Positions 7,124 through 13,264 of a stretch of 13,265 nucleotides of DNA are shown one piece after another (position 1 is the stretch's first letter; each line of letters begins with the position of its first letter). The notes beneath the pieces are model-generated. The model was given only the letters and a program-made list of their open reading frames with translations. It had not been told where the DNA came from and searched no databases. Origin of the DNA: Chloroflexia bacterium (GTDB taxonomy: Bacteria > Chloroflexota > Chloroflexia > Thermomicrobiales > UBA6265). A program made the translations under genes and the position numbers. The stretch is taken from NCBI GenBank assembly GCA_013698495.1, contig JACCUV010000058.1:1-13265 (forward strand), read 5' to 3'.

Positions 7124-7531
7124 CTAGACGCGTCGGCGTTTTGGCGGGCGGCAGCCGTTGTGTGGAATCGGCGTGGTGTCGGTGATCGAAATCACCATCA
7201 CGCCGCTCGATTGCAATGATCGGACAGCCATCTCACGACCGGAACCCGGTCCCCTGACGAAGACATCGACCTGGCGCAGGCCATGCTCCTGGGCGCGACG
7301 GGCAGCCGCCTCGGCCGTCATCTGGGCGGCGAACGGCGTGCTTTTGCGCGAGCCCTTGAATCCGTTGCTGCCGGCGCTCGACCAGGCAATCACGTTGCCT
7401 GTCGGATCCGTAAGGGTCACGATCGTGTTATTGAACGTAGCCTGAATATAAGCTCGCCCGCGGGGGACGTTCTTGCGATCCCGACGACGAACACGACTCT
7501 TTTGTGCAGTTCCACGACGCTTGTCTGTCAT
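7124..7531 (-). CDS. rpsK: 30S ribosomal protein S11 (uS11)
   Basis: A 135-residue uS11 of the 30S platform. Conserved blocks are AYIQATFNNTIVTLTDPTGNVI, GSNGFKGSRKSTPFAAQ, the VRGPGSGREMAVRSL segment, and a C-terminus TPIPHNGCRPPKRRRV. The frame extends upstream to 7579, but homologous sequence starts at the ATG at 7531 (MTDKRRGTAQKSRVRRRD); a GAGG lies about a dozen bases before it, a little far. It follows rpsM by 70 nt. In many bacteria rpsD comes next, but here a noncoding gap and then rpoA follow. Confidence 0.96.
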   Translation of the reverse strand: MTDKRRGTAQKSRVRRRDRKNVPRGRAYIQATFNNTIVTLTDPTGNVIAWSSAGSNGFKGSRKSTPFAAQMTAEAAARRAQEHGLRQVDVFVRGPGSGREMAVRSLQSSGVMVISITDTTPIPHNGCRPPKRRRV

Positions 7532-7601
7532 TGCGCGTCTTTGCCTCGTTTCATTCCTCGCCCCAACGATAAACGTCAATCAGGGTCAAGACAAGTACTG
7601 A

Positions 7602-7970
7602 TTACTTCTTGCGACCGACCGTAGCTCGTTTCGGGCCGCGCCGGGTGCGGGCATTGGTCCGCGTGCGCTGCCCGCGCACCGGCATTCCGCGCCGGTGGCG
7701 CAAACCACGGTACGATCCAATATCGATCAACCGCTTGATGTTCATGGCTACTTCGCGCCGTAAGTCGCCCTCGACGCGATGATCGCGGTCAATAATCTCG
7801 CGCAGCCGGTTCACTTCATCGTCGGTCAAGTCGCGGACGCGCGTGTCCGGGTTGACGCCCGACTCCGCGAGCACGTTCTGGCTTGTCTTGAGCCCGACAC
7901 CATAGATATAGGTGAGCGCCACTTCCACGCGCTTTTCGCGCGGCAAATCAACTCCGGAAAGTCTTGCCAT
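7602..7970 (-). CDS. rpsM: 30S ribosomal protein S13 (uS13)
   Basis: A 122-residue uS13, normal length, from the head of the small subunit. It begins MARLSGVDLPREKRVEVALTY, continues with YGVGLKTSQNVL, and ends with the basic RGLRHRRGMPVRGQRTRTNARTRRG block that contacts tRNA and forms inter-subunit bridges. The ATG at 7970 is preceded by AGAGGATGACCT, giving a usable Shine-Dalgarno. It lies 81 nt after rpmJ and before rpsK, the standard rpmJ-rpsM-rpsK order. Confidence 0.97.
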   Translation of the reverse strand: MARLSGVDLPREKRVEVALTYIYGVGLKTSQNVLAESGVNPDTRVRDLTDDEVNRLREIIDRDHRVEGDLRREVAMNIKRLIDIGSYRGLRHRRGMPVRGQRTRTNARTRRGPKRATVGRKK

Positions 7971-8051
7971 AGGTCATCCTCTTGATGCAGTCCCGGGTTA
8001 CCACCCGGCGCGCAGATTGCACATGCTCGCGCCCGACCCTCACTCGAGGGA

Positions 8052-8165
8052 TCAGCCCTGCCGCTGCTTATGACGCGGGTTTGTGCAAATCACGCGCACA
8101 ATGCCCTTGCGGCGAATGATGCGGCACTTTTCGCACCGCTTGGATACAGATGCCGATACCTTCAT
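8052..8165 (-). CDS. rpmJ: 50S ribosomal protein L36 (bL36), zinc-ribbon form
   Basis: A tiny 37-residue protein, MKVSASVSKRCEKCRIIRRK and onward to HKQRQG. Cys11, Cys14, Cys27 and His32 form the CxxC...C....H zinc site of the C+ type of bL36. The frame is open further upstream to 8249, but the L36 family begins at this ATG (8165). The purine stretch GAAGAAG upstream is only a weak Shine-Dalgarno. A 201-nt gene-free leader separates it from map; infA is often found just before rpmJ and is not there. Confidence 0.96.
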   Translation of the reverse strand: MKVSASVSKRCEKCRIIRRKGIVRVICTNPRHKQRQG

Positions 8166-8189
8166 GTTAACTTCTTCAATCCTCAGCCC

Positions 8190-8204
8190 GTCCGAAGACC
8201 GGAC
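8190..8204. repeat. Small hairpin in the rpmJ leader
   Basis: GTCCG AAGAC CGGAC is a perfect 5-bp stem with a 5-nt loop, 25 nt before the rpmJ start codon on the minus strand. It may be a minor leader structure; no T-run follows, so it is not a terminator. Confidence 0.3.
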
Positions 8205-8335
8205 TCGTCGACCCGATTTCGTGGCCCGGCATCTCGCCATGTTTCGCATACGTTTTGAGCGTGCGCCACGCTACCCATGCGCGCACCCCATGATCACGGA
8301 GTTGTGATTTGACGCCTCGAACGCGCACGCTGATA

Positions 8336-8357
8336 GCGCATGTCTCCAGACATGCGC
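8336..8357. repeat. 22-nt palindrome between map and rpmJ
   Basis: GCGCATGTCT-CC-AGACATGCGC has perfect 10-bp arms and lies 9 nt past the map stop. As RNA it would form a 9-bp stem with a tetraloop but has no following T-run. As DNA it has the dyad symmetry of an operator for a dimeric regulator. Which of these applies, if either, cannot be told. Confidence 0.5.
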
Positions 8358-8366
8358 CATGAACGA

Positions 8367-9134
8367 CTAGTCTACCACTGATGTGACCCGTTGCGTCAAG
8401 ATCAGCGGTTCACGATCGGTGATCGCCACCGTATGCTCGAAGTGGGCCGACCAGGAACCATCGGCGGTGACAACCGTCCATTCATCGGCCAAAACGCGGG
8501 TTTCCTCCCCGCCAAGCGTCAGCATCGGCTCGATCGCCAAGGTCATTCCTTTCTTGAGGCGGCGGCCGGTTCCAGGCTGGCCGTGATTGGGGATGTGCGG
8601 CTCCTCCCACATCTCGCGCCCAATGCCGTGACCGCCGTACTCCTGCACAATCCCGTACCCGCGATCCGTGGCGTAGACCTCGATCGCATGACCGATGTCG
8701 CCAAGCCGATTGCCGGCTGTCGCCTGTTCGAGCCCCGCGTACAGCGAAGCCTCCGTATCGGTCAGCAAGCGCCGGTGGACCTCGGAAACGTCGCCAACCG
8801 CATACGTCCAGGCTGAGTCGCCGTGAAATCCATCAACGATCGCGCCGATGTCGACCGCGACGATGTCGCCATCTTGCAGTCGCCGGGGACCCGGGATGCC
8901 GTGGACAATCTCTTCGTTGATGGAAGCGCAGATATTGCCGGTGAAGCCATGGTGACCGAGGAAGTTGGAGCTGGCTCCGTACTCGGAAATCGTCTCGCGC
9001 ACGATGTCGTCGAGTTCCTGCGTGGAAACGCCGGGCGCGATCGCCGCCTCGACCCGCGCATGGCACATCGCGACGACGTGTCCGGCGCGTTTCATCGTCG
9101 CAATATCGGCGGCGCTCCTGAGGGAGATACCCAT
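8367..9134 (-). CDS. map: Type I methionine aminopeptidase
   Basis: The enzyme removes the initiator methionine from new proteins. All five metal ligands are in place: Asp95 (AVDIG), Asp106 (HGDSAW), His169 (GGHGIG), Glu202 (AIEPM) and Glu233 (HFEHT), and the catalytic His78 is in EEIVHGIP. The 255-residue length and the lack of an N-terminal zinc/SH3-binding extension fit type Ia. The ATG lies 2 nt after the adk stop, with only a weak G-rich stretch as ribosome site, so translation probably depends on adk. The adk-map pair is the standard order after secY; any loss of adk transcription from the upstream insertion would also affect map. Confidence 0.97.
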   Translation of the reverse strand: MGISLRSAADIATMKRAGHVVAMCHARVEAAIAPGVSTQELDDIVRETISEYGASSNFLGHHGFTGNICASINEEIVHGIPGPRRLQDGDIVAVDIGAIVDGFHGDSAWTYAVGDVSEVHRRLLTDTEASLYAGLEQATAGNRLGDIGHAIEVYATDRGYGIVQEYGGHGIGREMWEEPHIPNHGQPGTGRRLKKGMTLAIEPMLTLGGEETRVLADEWTVVTADGSWSAHFEHTVAITDREPLILTQRVTSVVD

Positions 9135-9136
9135 GG

Positions 9137-9826
9137 TCAGGCGGGGCCCTGGCCGGTTGTTCGGAGCTGGATCACGGCGATGATGCTGGACTGAACCGCT
9201 TCGATCGACCGGTCACCATCGACCTTGGTGAGTTTGCCCTGTGCGTCGTAGTAGTCGAGGAGCGGGGCGGTTTGCTGGTCGTAGAGAGCGAGTCGCCGGG
9301 CAATCGCCTCCGGCTTGTCGTCGTCCCGCTGAATCACTTCGCCACTGCACCGGTCGCAGACTCCATTGACGCTGGGCGGGCTGGACTCGGCGTGGAACAC
9401 GGCGCCGCATTCGACGCAGACCCGCCTCCCCGAGAGCCGCTGGATCAGGACATCGCGGGGCACGTCGATTTCGACGACCGAGGTCACGGCTTCGCCGAGT
9501 TCAGCCAGGATCGTATCGAGTGCTTGAGCTTGCGCGTCGGTCCGTGGGAATCCATCGAAGAGCGAGCCCGTGACATCGTCGCCGTCGGCGCGTCGCTCGA
9601 TGAGGGTGGCAATCCGGCGCCGCACAATCGAATTGGTGAGATCGTCCGGCACGAGGTCGCCGCGGTCGAGGATCGCCTTCAGTTCAACCCCAAGTGAGGA
9701 GGCCGAGGCGATTTCGGCGCGAAACATGTCCCCCGTCGCGATCCGCTCCAACTTCAGTTCCGGGCCAAGCAGGGCCGCCTGGGTGCCCTTTCCGGACCCC
9801 TGCGCTCCCATCAAAATCACATGCAC
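9137..9826 (-). CDS. adk: Adenylate kinase with zinc-binding LID
   Basis: Catalyses ATP + AMP to 2 ADP. The P-loop GAQGSGKGT is at residues 7-15, the AMP site ATGDMFR at 30-36, DGFPRT at 91-96, LSGRR at 131-135 and DDKPEAI..R in the late part. The long LID carries Cys137, Cys140, Cys157 and Cys160, a structural zinc site common in Gram-positive and thermophilic enzymes. It has 229 residues. The open frame runs 56 codons further up, into the inserted element, but the family N-terminus (MHVILMGAQ) begins at the GTG at 9826, with GAGGA (9836-9840) at 9-nt spacing. The IS left end begins about 50 bp upstream, separating this gene from secY and probably from its original promoter. Confidence 0.96.
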   Translation of the reverse strand: MHVILMGAQGSGKGTQAALLGPELKLERIATGDMFRAEIASASSLGVELKAILDRGDLVPDDLTNSIVRRRIATLIERRADGDDVTGSLFDGFPRTDAQAQALDTILAELGEAVTSVVEIDVPRDVLIQRLSGRRVCVECGAVFHAESSPPSVNGVCDRCSGEVIQRDDDKPEAIARRLALYDQQTAPLLDYYDAQGKLTKVDGDRSIEAVQSSIIAVIQLRTTGQGPA

Positions 9827-9835
9827 GCTGCGTTG

Positions 9836-9840
9836 TCCTC
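9836..9840 (-). promoter_or_regulatory. Shine-Dalgarno deciding the adk GTG start
   Basis: The minus strand reads GAGGA, 9 nt before GTG-CAT-GTG-ATT. It lies outside the inserted element and is intact, so initiation at the native site should survive the insertion. Confidence 0.75.
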
Positions 9841-9872
9841 GATCGTGAGTACTCGGGAATACCAATCGCATG

Positions 9873-9878
9873 ACCAGG
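9873..9878. repeat. Left copy of flanking direct repeat ACCAGG
   Basis: ACCAGG occurs here immediately before the element's left end (CGTAGAGACCATGG) and again at 11366-11371 at its right end. In the IS110 family a short core is shared by donor and target, leaving a copy at each edge. The ends are therefore placed only to within these six bases. Confidence 0.55.
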
Positions 9879-9888
9879 CGTAGAGACC

Positions 9889-9898
9889 ATGGAATGAT
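9889..9898. repeat. Left subterminal inverted repeat ATGGAATGAT
   Basis: The ten bases recur as a perfect inverted copy at 11356-11365. Each lies about 6-10 bp inside its element end. Short subterminal inverted repeats are a trait of the IS1111 group. The decayed copy keeps nine of the ten bases at 3202-3211. Confidence 0.7.
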
Positions 9899-9980
9899 CA
9901 ACGTCGGCGCCACTGCGGCGTACAGTTCGCGCAGAACGCGCCAACCGCGGCGCGCGGGCACGAGCGACAGGAGGTCAGGC

Positions 9981-11045
9981 ATGGACAGGATCACCTATGT
10001 GGGACTGGATGTCCATCTGCGCACGATTCATGGGGCGGTGGTGACGGCCGCGGGGGAGGACCGCGACCTGGGGGTGATTGCCCACACGCCCAAAGCCCCG
10101 CACCGGATGTTGACCCGGATCAACGACGATCGGTCCACGCTGCGGGTGGCCTACGAAGCGGGGCCGACCGGCTACACGATTGCCCGGCAGTTGGCGCGGG
10201 CGGAGATCGCCTGCATCGTGGTCGCTCCTTCCCTGATTCCCAAACGCGCCGGCGACCGGGTCAAGACCGACCGCCGCGATGCCCGCAACCTGGCCCGCTT
10301 GTTGCGCAATGACGCACTGACCGCGATCGCGGTGCCGAGCGAGGAACTCGAAGCCTTGCGCGATCTGTCGCGTGCCCGCGAGGGTGCCCTGCGCGGGCAG
10401 CACCGTCTGCGCCAGCAACTGCTCAAATTCCTGCACCGCCAGGACTTCCCGGAACCGGCCGGGATCGGGCGCTGGTCGGTGCGCTACGACGCCTGGCTGG
10501 CGACGCTGCGCCCGGTCCAGCCGGCGCATCAGGTCGTGCTCGCCGACCACCTGACCGCAATCGCCGAGGCGTCGGCGCGACACGACCGCTTGCACGAGGC
10601 CCTGCGCGCGACCGCCGTTATGGGACCGTTCGCCGCGCAGATCGCTCAGCTTCAAACCTTGTTCGGGATCGGTCCGCTGACCGCGATCGGCCTGACCGCC
10701 GAACTCGGCGATCTCCGCCGATTCGCGCATCCCCGCGACCTGATGAGCTATGTCGGGGTCGTCCCCAGTGAGCACTCGAGCGGGACGCGCGTCCAGCGGG
10801 GCGCGATCACCAAGACCGGCAATGCCCATGTCCGGTGGCTGATCACCGAGGCGGCCTGGCACAATGCCCGCCACCCACCGCCACCGGGGACCACCGCAGA
10901 CGTCGCTGCCCGCGCCCGCAATCGCCTCTTCTGGCGCTATCGCCACCTCTGCGCTCACGGCAAGCCGCCGCAGGTCGCCGTGATCGGGATCGCGCGCGAA
11001 CTGCTCGGTTTCGTCTGGGAGGTTACCGTGAAGACCCCGGCCTGA
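9981..11045 (+). CDS. IS110/IS1111-family transposase (DEDD, RuvC-like plus serine domain)
   Basis: A 354-residue recombinase. The N-terminal RuvC-like domain has Asp10 (VGLDVH), Glu59 (AYEAGPTGY), and Asp97 and Asp100 (KTDRRDARNLARLL), the DEDD set. A helical linker follows (about 120-220). The C-terminal Transposase_20 domain begins LFGIGPLTAIGL (about 227) and includes RDLMSYVGVVPSEHSSG (252-268), which holds the conserved serine thought to make the covalent DNA link, then ITKTGNAHVRWLITEAAW. The start is the ATG at 9981 after the strong Shine-Dalgarno AGGAGGT; the frame runs upstream to 9870 but outside the family. It is intact and probably functional. Family enzymes cut and rejoin DNA under RNA guidance. 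Confidence 0.95.
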   Translation: MDRITYVGLDVHLRTIHGAVVTAAGEDRDLGVIAHTPKAPHRMLTRINDDRSTLRVAYEAGPTGYTIARQLARAEIACIVVAPSLIPKRAGDRVKTDRRDARNLARLLRNDALTAIAVPSEELEALRDLSRAREGALRGQHRLRQQLLKFLHRQDFPEPAGIGRWSVRYDAWLATLRPVQPAHQVVLADHLTAIAEASARHDRLHEALRATAVMGPFAAQIAQLQTLFGIGPLTAIGLTAELGDLRRFAHPRDLMSYVGVVPSEHSSGTRVQRGAITKTGNAHVRWLITEAAWHNARHPPPPGTTADVAARARNRLFWRYRHLCAHGKPPQVAVIGIARELLGFVWEVTVKTPA

Positions 11046-11280
11046 GCGCGCCGGTGGGGGCAGCGGATGTCGCGTGGCCGGAAGACGGAGCGTGCTCGGT
11101 CCTCCCCTTGCGGTAGGGTCCGGTTCCCGGCGCCTGAGTCCGCGCCCGTAGAGTGAGCCAGCTCCCGACGGATCCGTGTCCTGCGGTTGGGTGGAGCAAT
11201 CCACCCCAGGCCCGCGTATACCAGGGTGATCTATCGTCGCTGCCATCCGCGCGCGTCCGCTGCCCCCACCGGCTCGTTCG
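11043..11280 (+). ncRNA. Candidate guide (bridge/seeker) RNA of the IS1111-type element
   Basis: A perfect 18-bp stem (GCCGGTGGGGGCAGCGGA at 11050-11067 with TCCGCTGCCCCCACCGGC at 11256-11273) closes about 190 nt. Past one mismatch the pairing continues outward to 11043/11280, with two wobbles, reaching the transposase stop codon. Inside are a 7-bp hairpin with a GCAA tetraloop (11189-11206) and a possible GCCGGAA/TTCCCGGC stem (11077-11131, one bulge) whose loop holds the 11-nt stretch complementary to the right flank. No protein gene fits. IS1111 elements are known to encode such an RNA here. Its exact ends and promoter are not visible. Confidence 0.7.
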
Positions 11281-11348
11281 TCAGACTTACCGGAAAGGAG
11301 ATGCCTATTCAAAACCACCTCCTCCAATTCTCTCAAACGACACAAGCC

Positions 11349-11354
11349 TTGACA
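11349..11354 (+). promoter_or_regulatory. Consensus -35 box at the IS right end
   Basis: TTGACA lies 17 bp from the end of the element and points outward, with no -10 box at proper spacing in the flank. When the element circularises, the left end is brought behind it and supplies TAGAGA about 19 bp away. IS110-family circles are known to assemble a promoter at the joined ends. The -10 match is weak, so this is tentative. Confidence 0.45.
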
Positions 11355-11355
11355 A

Positions 11356-11365
11356 ATCATTCCAT
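11356..11365. repeat. Right subterminal inverted repeat ATCATTCCAT
   Basis: A perfect inverted copy of the left repeat at 9889-9898, directly followed by ACCAGG and then the palindrome at the insertion site. Confidence 0.7.
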
Positions 11366-11371
11366 ACCAGG
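11366..11371. repeat. Right copy of flanking direct repeat ACCAGG
   Basis: Matches 9873-9878. Its last three bases are also the first three of the neighbouring palindrome, so removing the element plus one copy would leave that palindrome intact. Confidence 0.55.
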
Positions 11372-11429
11372 GGAGGACCTCGTATCCTCCCGTTGCGGAA
11401 CGATGCGGGAGAACACGAGGTCCTCCCCT
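11369..11429. repeat. 61-nt palindromic hairpin, probable IS target
   Basis: Perfect 15-bp outer arms (AGGGGAGGACCTCGT at 11369-11383, complement at 11415-11429), a 3x3 internal loop and a 6-bp inner stem CTCCCG/CGGGAG enclose a 13-nt loop. It follows secY by 57 nt on the minus strand, with no T-run, so a classical terminator is unlikely. It may be a REP-like dispersed repeat; IS1111 elements often insert at such folded sites. The element's right end abuts its foot. Confidence 0.75.
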
Positions 11430-11486
11430 ACACGGCCAACGGTTGTCGCCGAAGGCCGCGTATGATCGTGATCGCGAGGTATCCGG

Positions 11487-12803
11487 CTAATTAATGAATC
11501 CTTCGTAGTTCCGCATCATCAGTTGCGCCTCGAGTTGTCGCATCGTGTCGATCGCGACACCGACGACGATCAGCAGCGAGGTCGCGCTGAGTTGCAGTGT
11601 GTTGACGTCGGTCACGAGCGTCGCCAGGAATGGCAGGATCGCGATCACCCCGAGGAACACGGCGCCGACAATCGTGATCCGCGACAATACGCGCTGCAGG
11701 TACACCGCCGTGTTGCGTCCTGGCCGCACACCCGGCACAAACGCACCCTGGCGTTGCAACGACTCCGGAATGCGCTGCTGCTGGAACACGACCATTGTGT
11801 AGAAGAACGTGAATCCCACGACCATAAAGAAGTAGACAATGTTGTACGGCCAGGTGTTTGGGCTCAACCAGAGCCGAATCCGCTCGGCGACGTCTCGCAC
11901 CCATTCGGTGTTCGACCCCTCGAGGAAACTGGCGACCATGCCAGGGAAGACCATAATGCTGACCGCGAAGATCAGCGGAATCATGCCGGCGCTGTTGACC
12001 TTGAGCGGAATGTTGGTTGTGGTGCCGCCATAGACGCGACCCGAGCGCACCCGCTTGGCATGGTGCACGGGAATTCGCCGCTGACCTTCGTTGATCAACA
12101 CGACACCGATGATCGTAATCAAGCCGATGATAACGAACAGCGATGTGCCGAGCACGTTGGAGCCGACGTTCCCACCTGTCAGCAAGTTGCCGACAGATGT
12201 CGGCAGCGAAGCCACGATCCCGCCAAAGATGATGATCGAGATGCCGTTGCCGATTCCCTTTTCCGTAATCAGCTCCCCGATGAACACCAGCAACATCGTG
12301 CCCGCGGTGAGGGTCAGCAAAATGGCGACGGTCGGCAACCAGGTGTCGCCATCGAACAGCCCGAAATCCTGAATCAGCGGTTGTCCATCGACTCCGGGTT
12401 GGCGGGAGAAGAGCAGGGTCTGGCCATATCCCTGGAGCAGCGCCAGCGGCACAGTCAGAAAATGGGTGTACTGATTGATCTTGTTGCGGCCTTGCTGACC
12501 CTCCATCGAGAGCTCGTTGAGGCGCGGGATGATCGGCGTCATCAACTGCATGATGATCGAGGCGGTGATGTACGGATACACGCCGAGTGCGACGACCGAG
12601 AAGTTGGTCAGGCCGCTGCCGGAGAACAGGTTTAGCATGCCGAGTAACTGGTTGTTTTCGATAAACGCGCGCAACCCTTCGCGGTCCACGCCCGGAATCG
12701 GAATGCTGGCGATGCACCGGAAGATCACCAGCATCCCGATTGTAAACAGGATTTTGGCGCGAAGATCCGGAATCTTGAATGCGTTGATGACGGCCTGGAG
12801 CAT
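11487..12803 (-). CDS. secY: Preprotein translocase subunit SecY
   Basis: A 438-residue integral membrane protein of normal length, the pore of the Sec translocon, with about ten transmembrane helices. Diagnostic parts are KILFTIGMLVIFRCIASIPIPGVD at the first helix, the plug region FSGSGLTNFSVVALGVYPYITASIIMQ, the INEGQRRIPVHHAKR cytoplasmic loop, IPLKVNSAGMIPLIFAVSI, and a C-terminus IDTMRQLEAQLMMRNYEGFIN. The ATG at 12803 has AAGGAGG (12811-12817) at 7-nt spacing, inside the end of rplO, whose stop is 2 nt away. The IS element and palindrome now follow it in place of adk; transcription past secY must cross about 1.6 kb, antisense to the transposase, to reach adk. Confidence 0.98.
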   Translation of the reverse strand: MLQAVINAFKIPDLRAKILFTIGMLVIFRCIASIPIPGVDREGLRAFIENNQLLGMLNLFSGSGLTNFSVVALGVYPYITASIIMQLMTPIIPRLNELSMEGQQGRNKINQYTHFLTVPLALLQGYGQTLLFSRQPGVDGQPLIQDFGLFDGDTWLPTVAILLTLTAGTMLLVFIGELITEKGIGNGISIIIFGGIVASLPTSVGNLLTGGNVGSNVLGTSLFVIIGLITIIGVVLINEGQRRIPVHHAKRVRSGRVYGGTTTNIPLKVNSAGMIPLIFAVSIMVFPGMVASFLEGSNTEWVRDVAERIRLWLSPNTWPYNIVYFFMVVGFTFFYTMVVFQQQRIPESLQRQGAFVPGVRPGRNTAVYLQRVLSRITIVGAVFLGVIAILPFLATLVTDVNTLQLSATSLLIVVGVAIDTMRQLEAQLMMRNYEGFIN

Positions 12804-12805
12804 GC

Positions 12806-13264
12806 CTAGGCCTCCTTGGCGTCTCGTTCCTGGAGCTGCGCGATCGCCTCGCGCCGGGAAGGTCCGCCGACCTTGCCAACGCGCATCGCCTTGAGTTCGC
12901 GGTTCAGTGGCAGCGCGCGGCTGCGTGGTCGTGCGGTCCGGAAGTCGTCGGTTCGCTCCAGCGTCATGACCGTTCCGCCGGCGGCTTCGATCGCCGCCAG
13001 CGCGGACTTCGAGAACGCATGAGCATGGATCGTGAGCGCACCGGAAATCTCGCCATTGGCCAGAATCTTGACCGGGTACTTGGTCCCGCGGATCAAACCG
13101 GCATTGGCGAGGACTTCGGGCGTGATCGGTCCGTCGACCTCAAGATCGGCGAGGCGGCCGAGATTTACGGTCTCCCACGGCGTCTTCCAGATATTGGTGA
13201 AACCGCGCTTGTAGGGCATCCGCTGCTGAATCGGCAACTGCCCGCCCTCAAAACCGATCCGGAC
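12806..13264 (-). CDS. rplO: 50S ribosomal protein L15 (uL15), N-terminus outside window
   Basis: The frame is open to the window edge and starts inside the conserved IGFEGGQ(M/L)P segment, so the basic glycine-rich N-terminus is missing. The visible 152 residues include RMPYKRGFTNIW, VNLGRL, ITPEVLANAGLIRG, VKILANGEISGALTIHAHAFSKSALAAIEAAGG. The C-terminus carries an extra basic and then charged tail (about 40 residues after the AGG motif) that is longer than in many L15 proteins. It ends 2 nt before secY and carries the secY Shine-Dalgarno in its last codons. A TTG at 13237 is not a start, since homology continues upstream. Confidence 0.96.
   Translation of the reverse strand, partial: VRIGFEGGQLPIQQRMPYKRGFTNIWKTPWETVNLGRLADLEVDGPITPEVLANAGLIRGTKYPVKILANGEISGALTIHAHAFSKSALAAIEAAGGTVMTLERTDDFRTARPRSRALPLNRELKAMRVGKVGGPSRREAIAQLQERDAKEA

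Larger units (their letters stand above)
9879..11371 (+). mobile_element. Complete IS110-family (IS1111-type) insertion sequence in the secY-adk gap
   Basis: An element of about 1.49 kb separates the normally adjacent secY and adk. The left end was set by comparison with the decayed copy at 3193, which starts matching at GTAGAGACCATGG. The right end was set by the inverted copy of ATGGAATGAT and the repeated ACCAGG. It has about 100 bp before the transposase and 320 bp after it. The long 3' noncoding end and subterminal inverted repeats fit the IS1111 group, whose guide RNA is encoded downstream of the transposase. It lies antisense to the ribosomal operon. Exact ends are uncertain by a few bases. 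Confidence 0.85.

Noticed and set aside
9975..11360. 461-codon open frame antisense to the transposase
   Set aside because: Long antisense frames are common in GC-rich genes. Its protein is low-complexity, and the sense strand has complete family motifs.
11369..11429. Palindrome as the secY terminator
   Set aside because: There is no T-run on the minus strand and genes of the same operon follow; a target repeat fits better, though attenuation is not excluded.
11523..12635. 370-codon plus-strand open frame over secY
   Set aside because: Shadow of secY; the translation is charged and repetitive with no family features.
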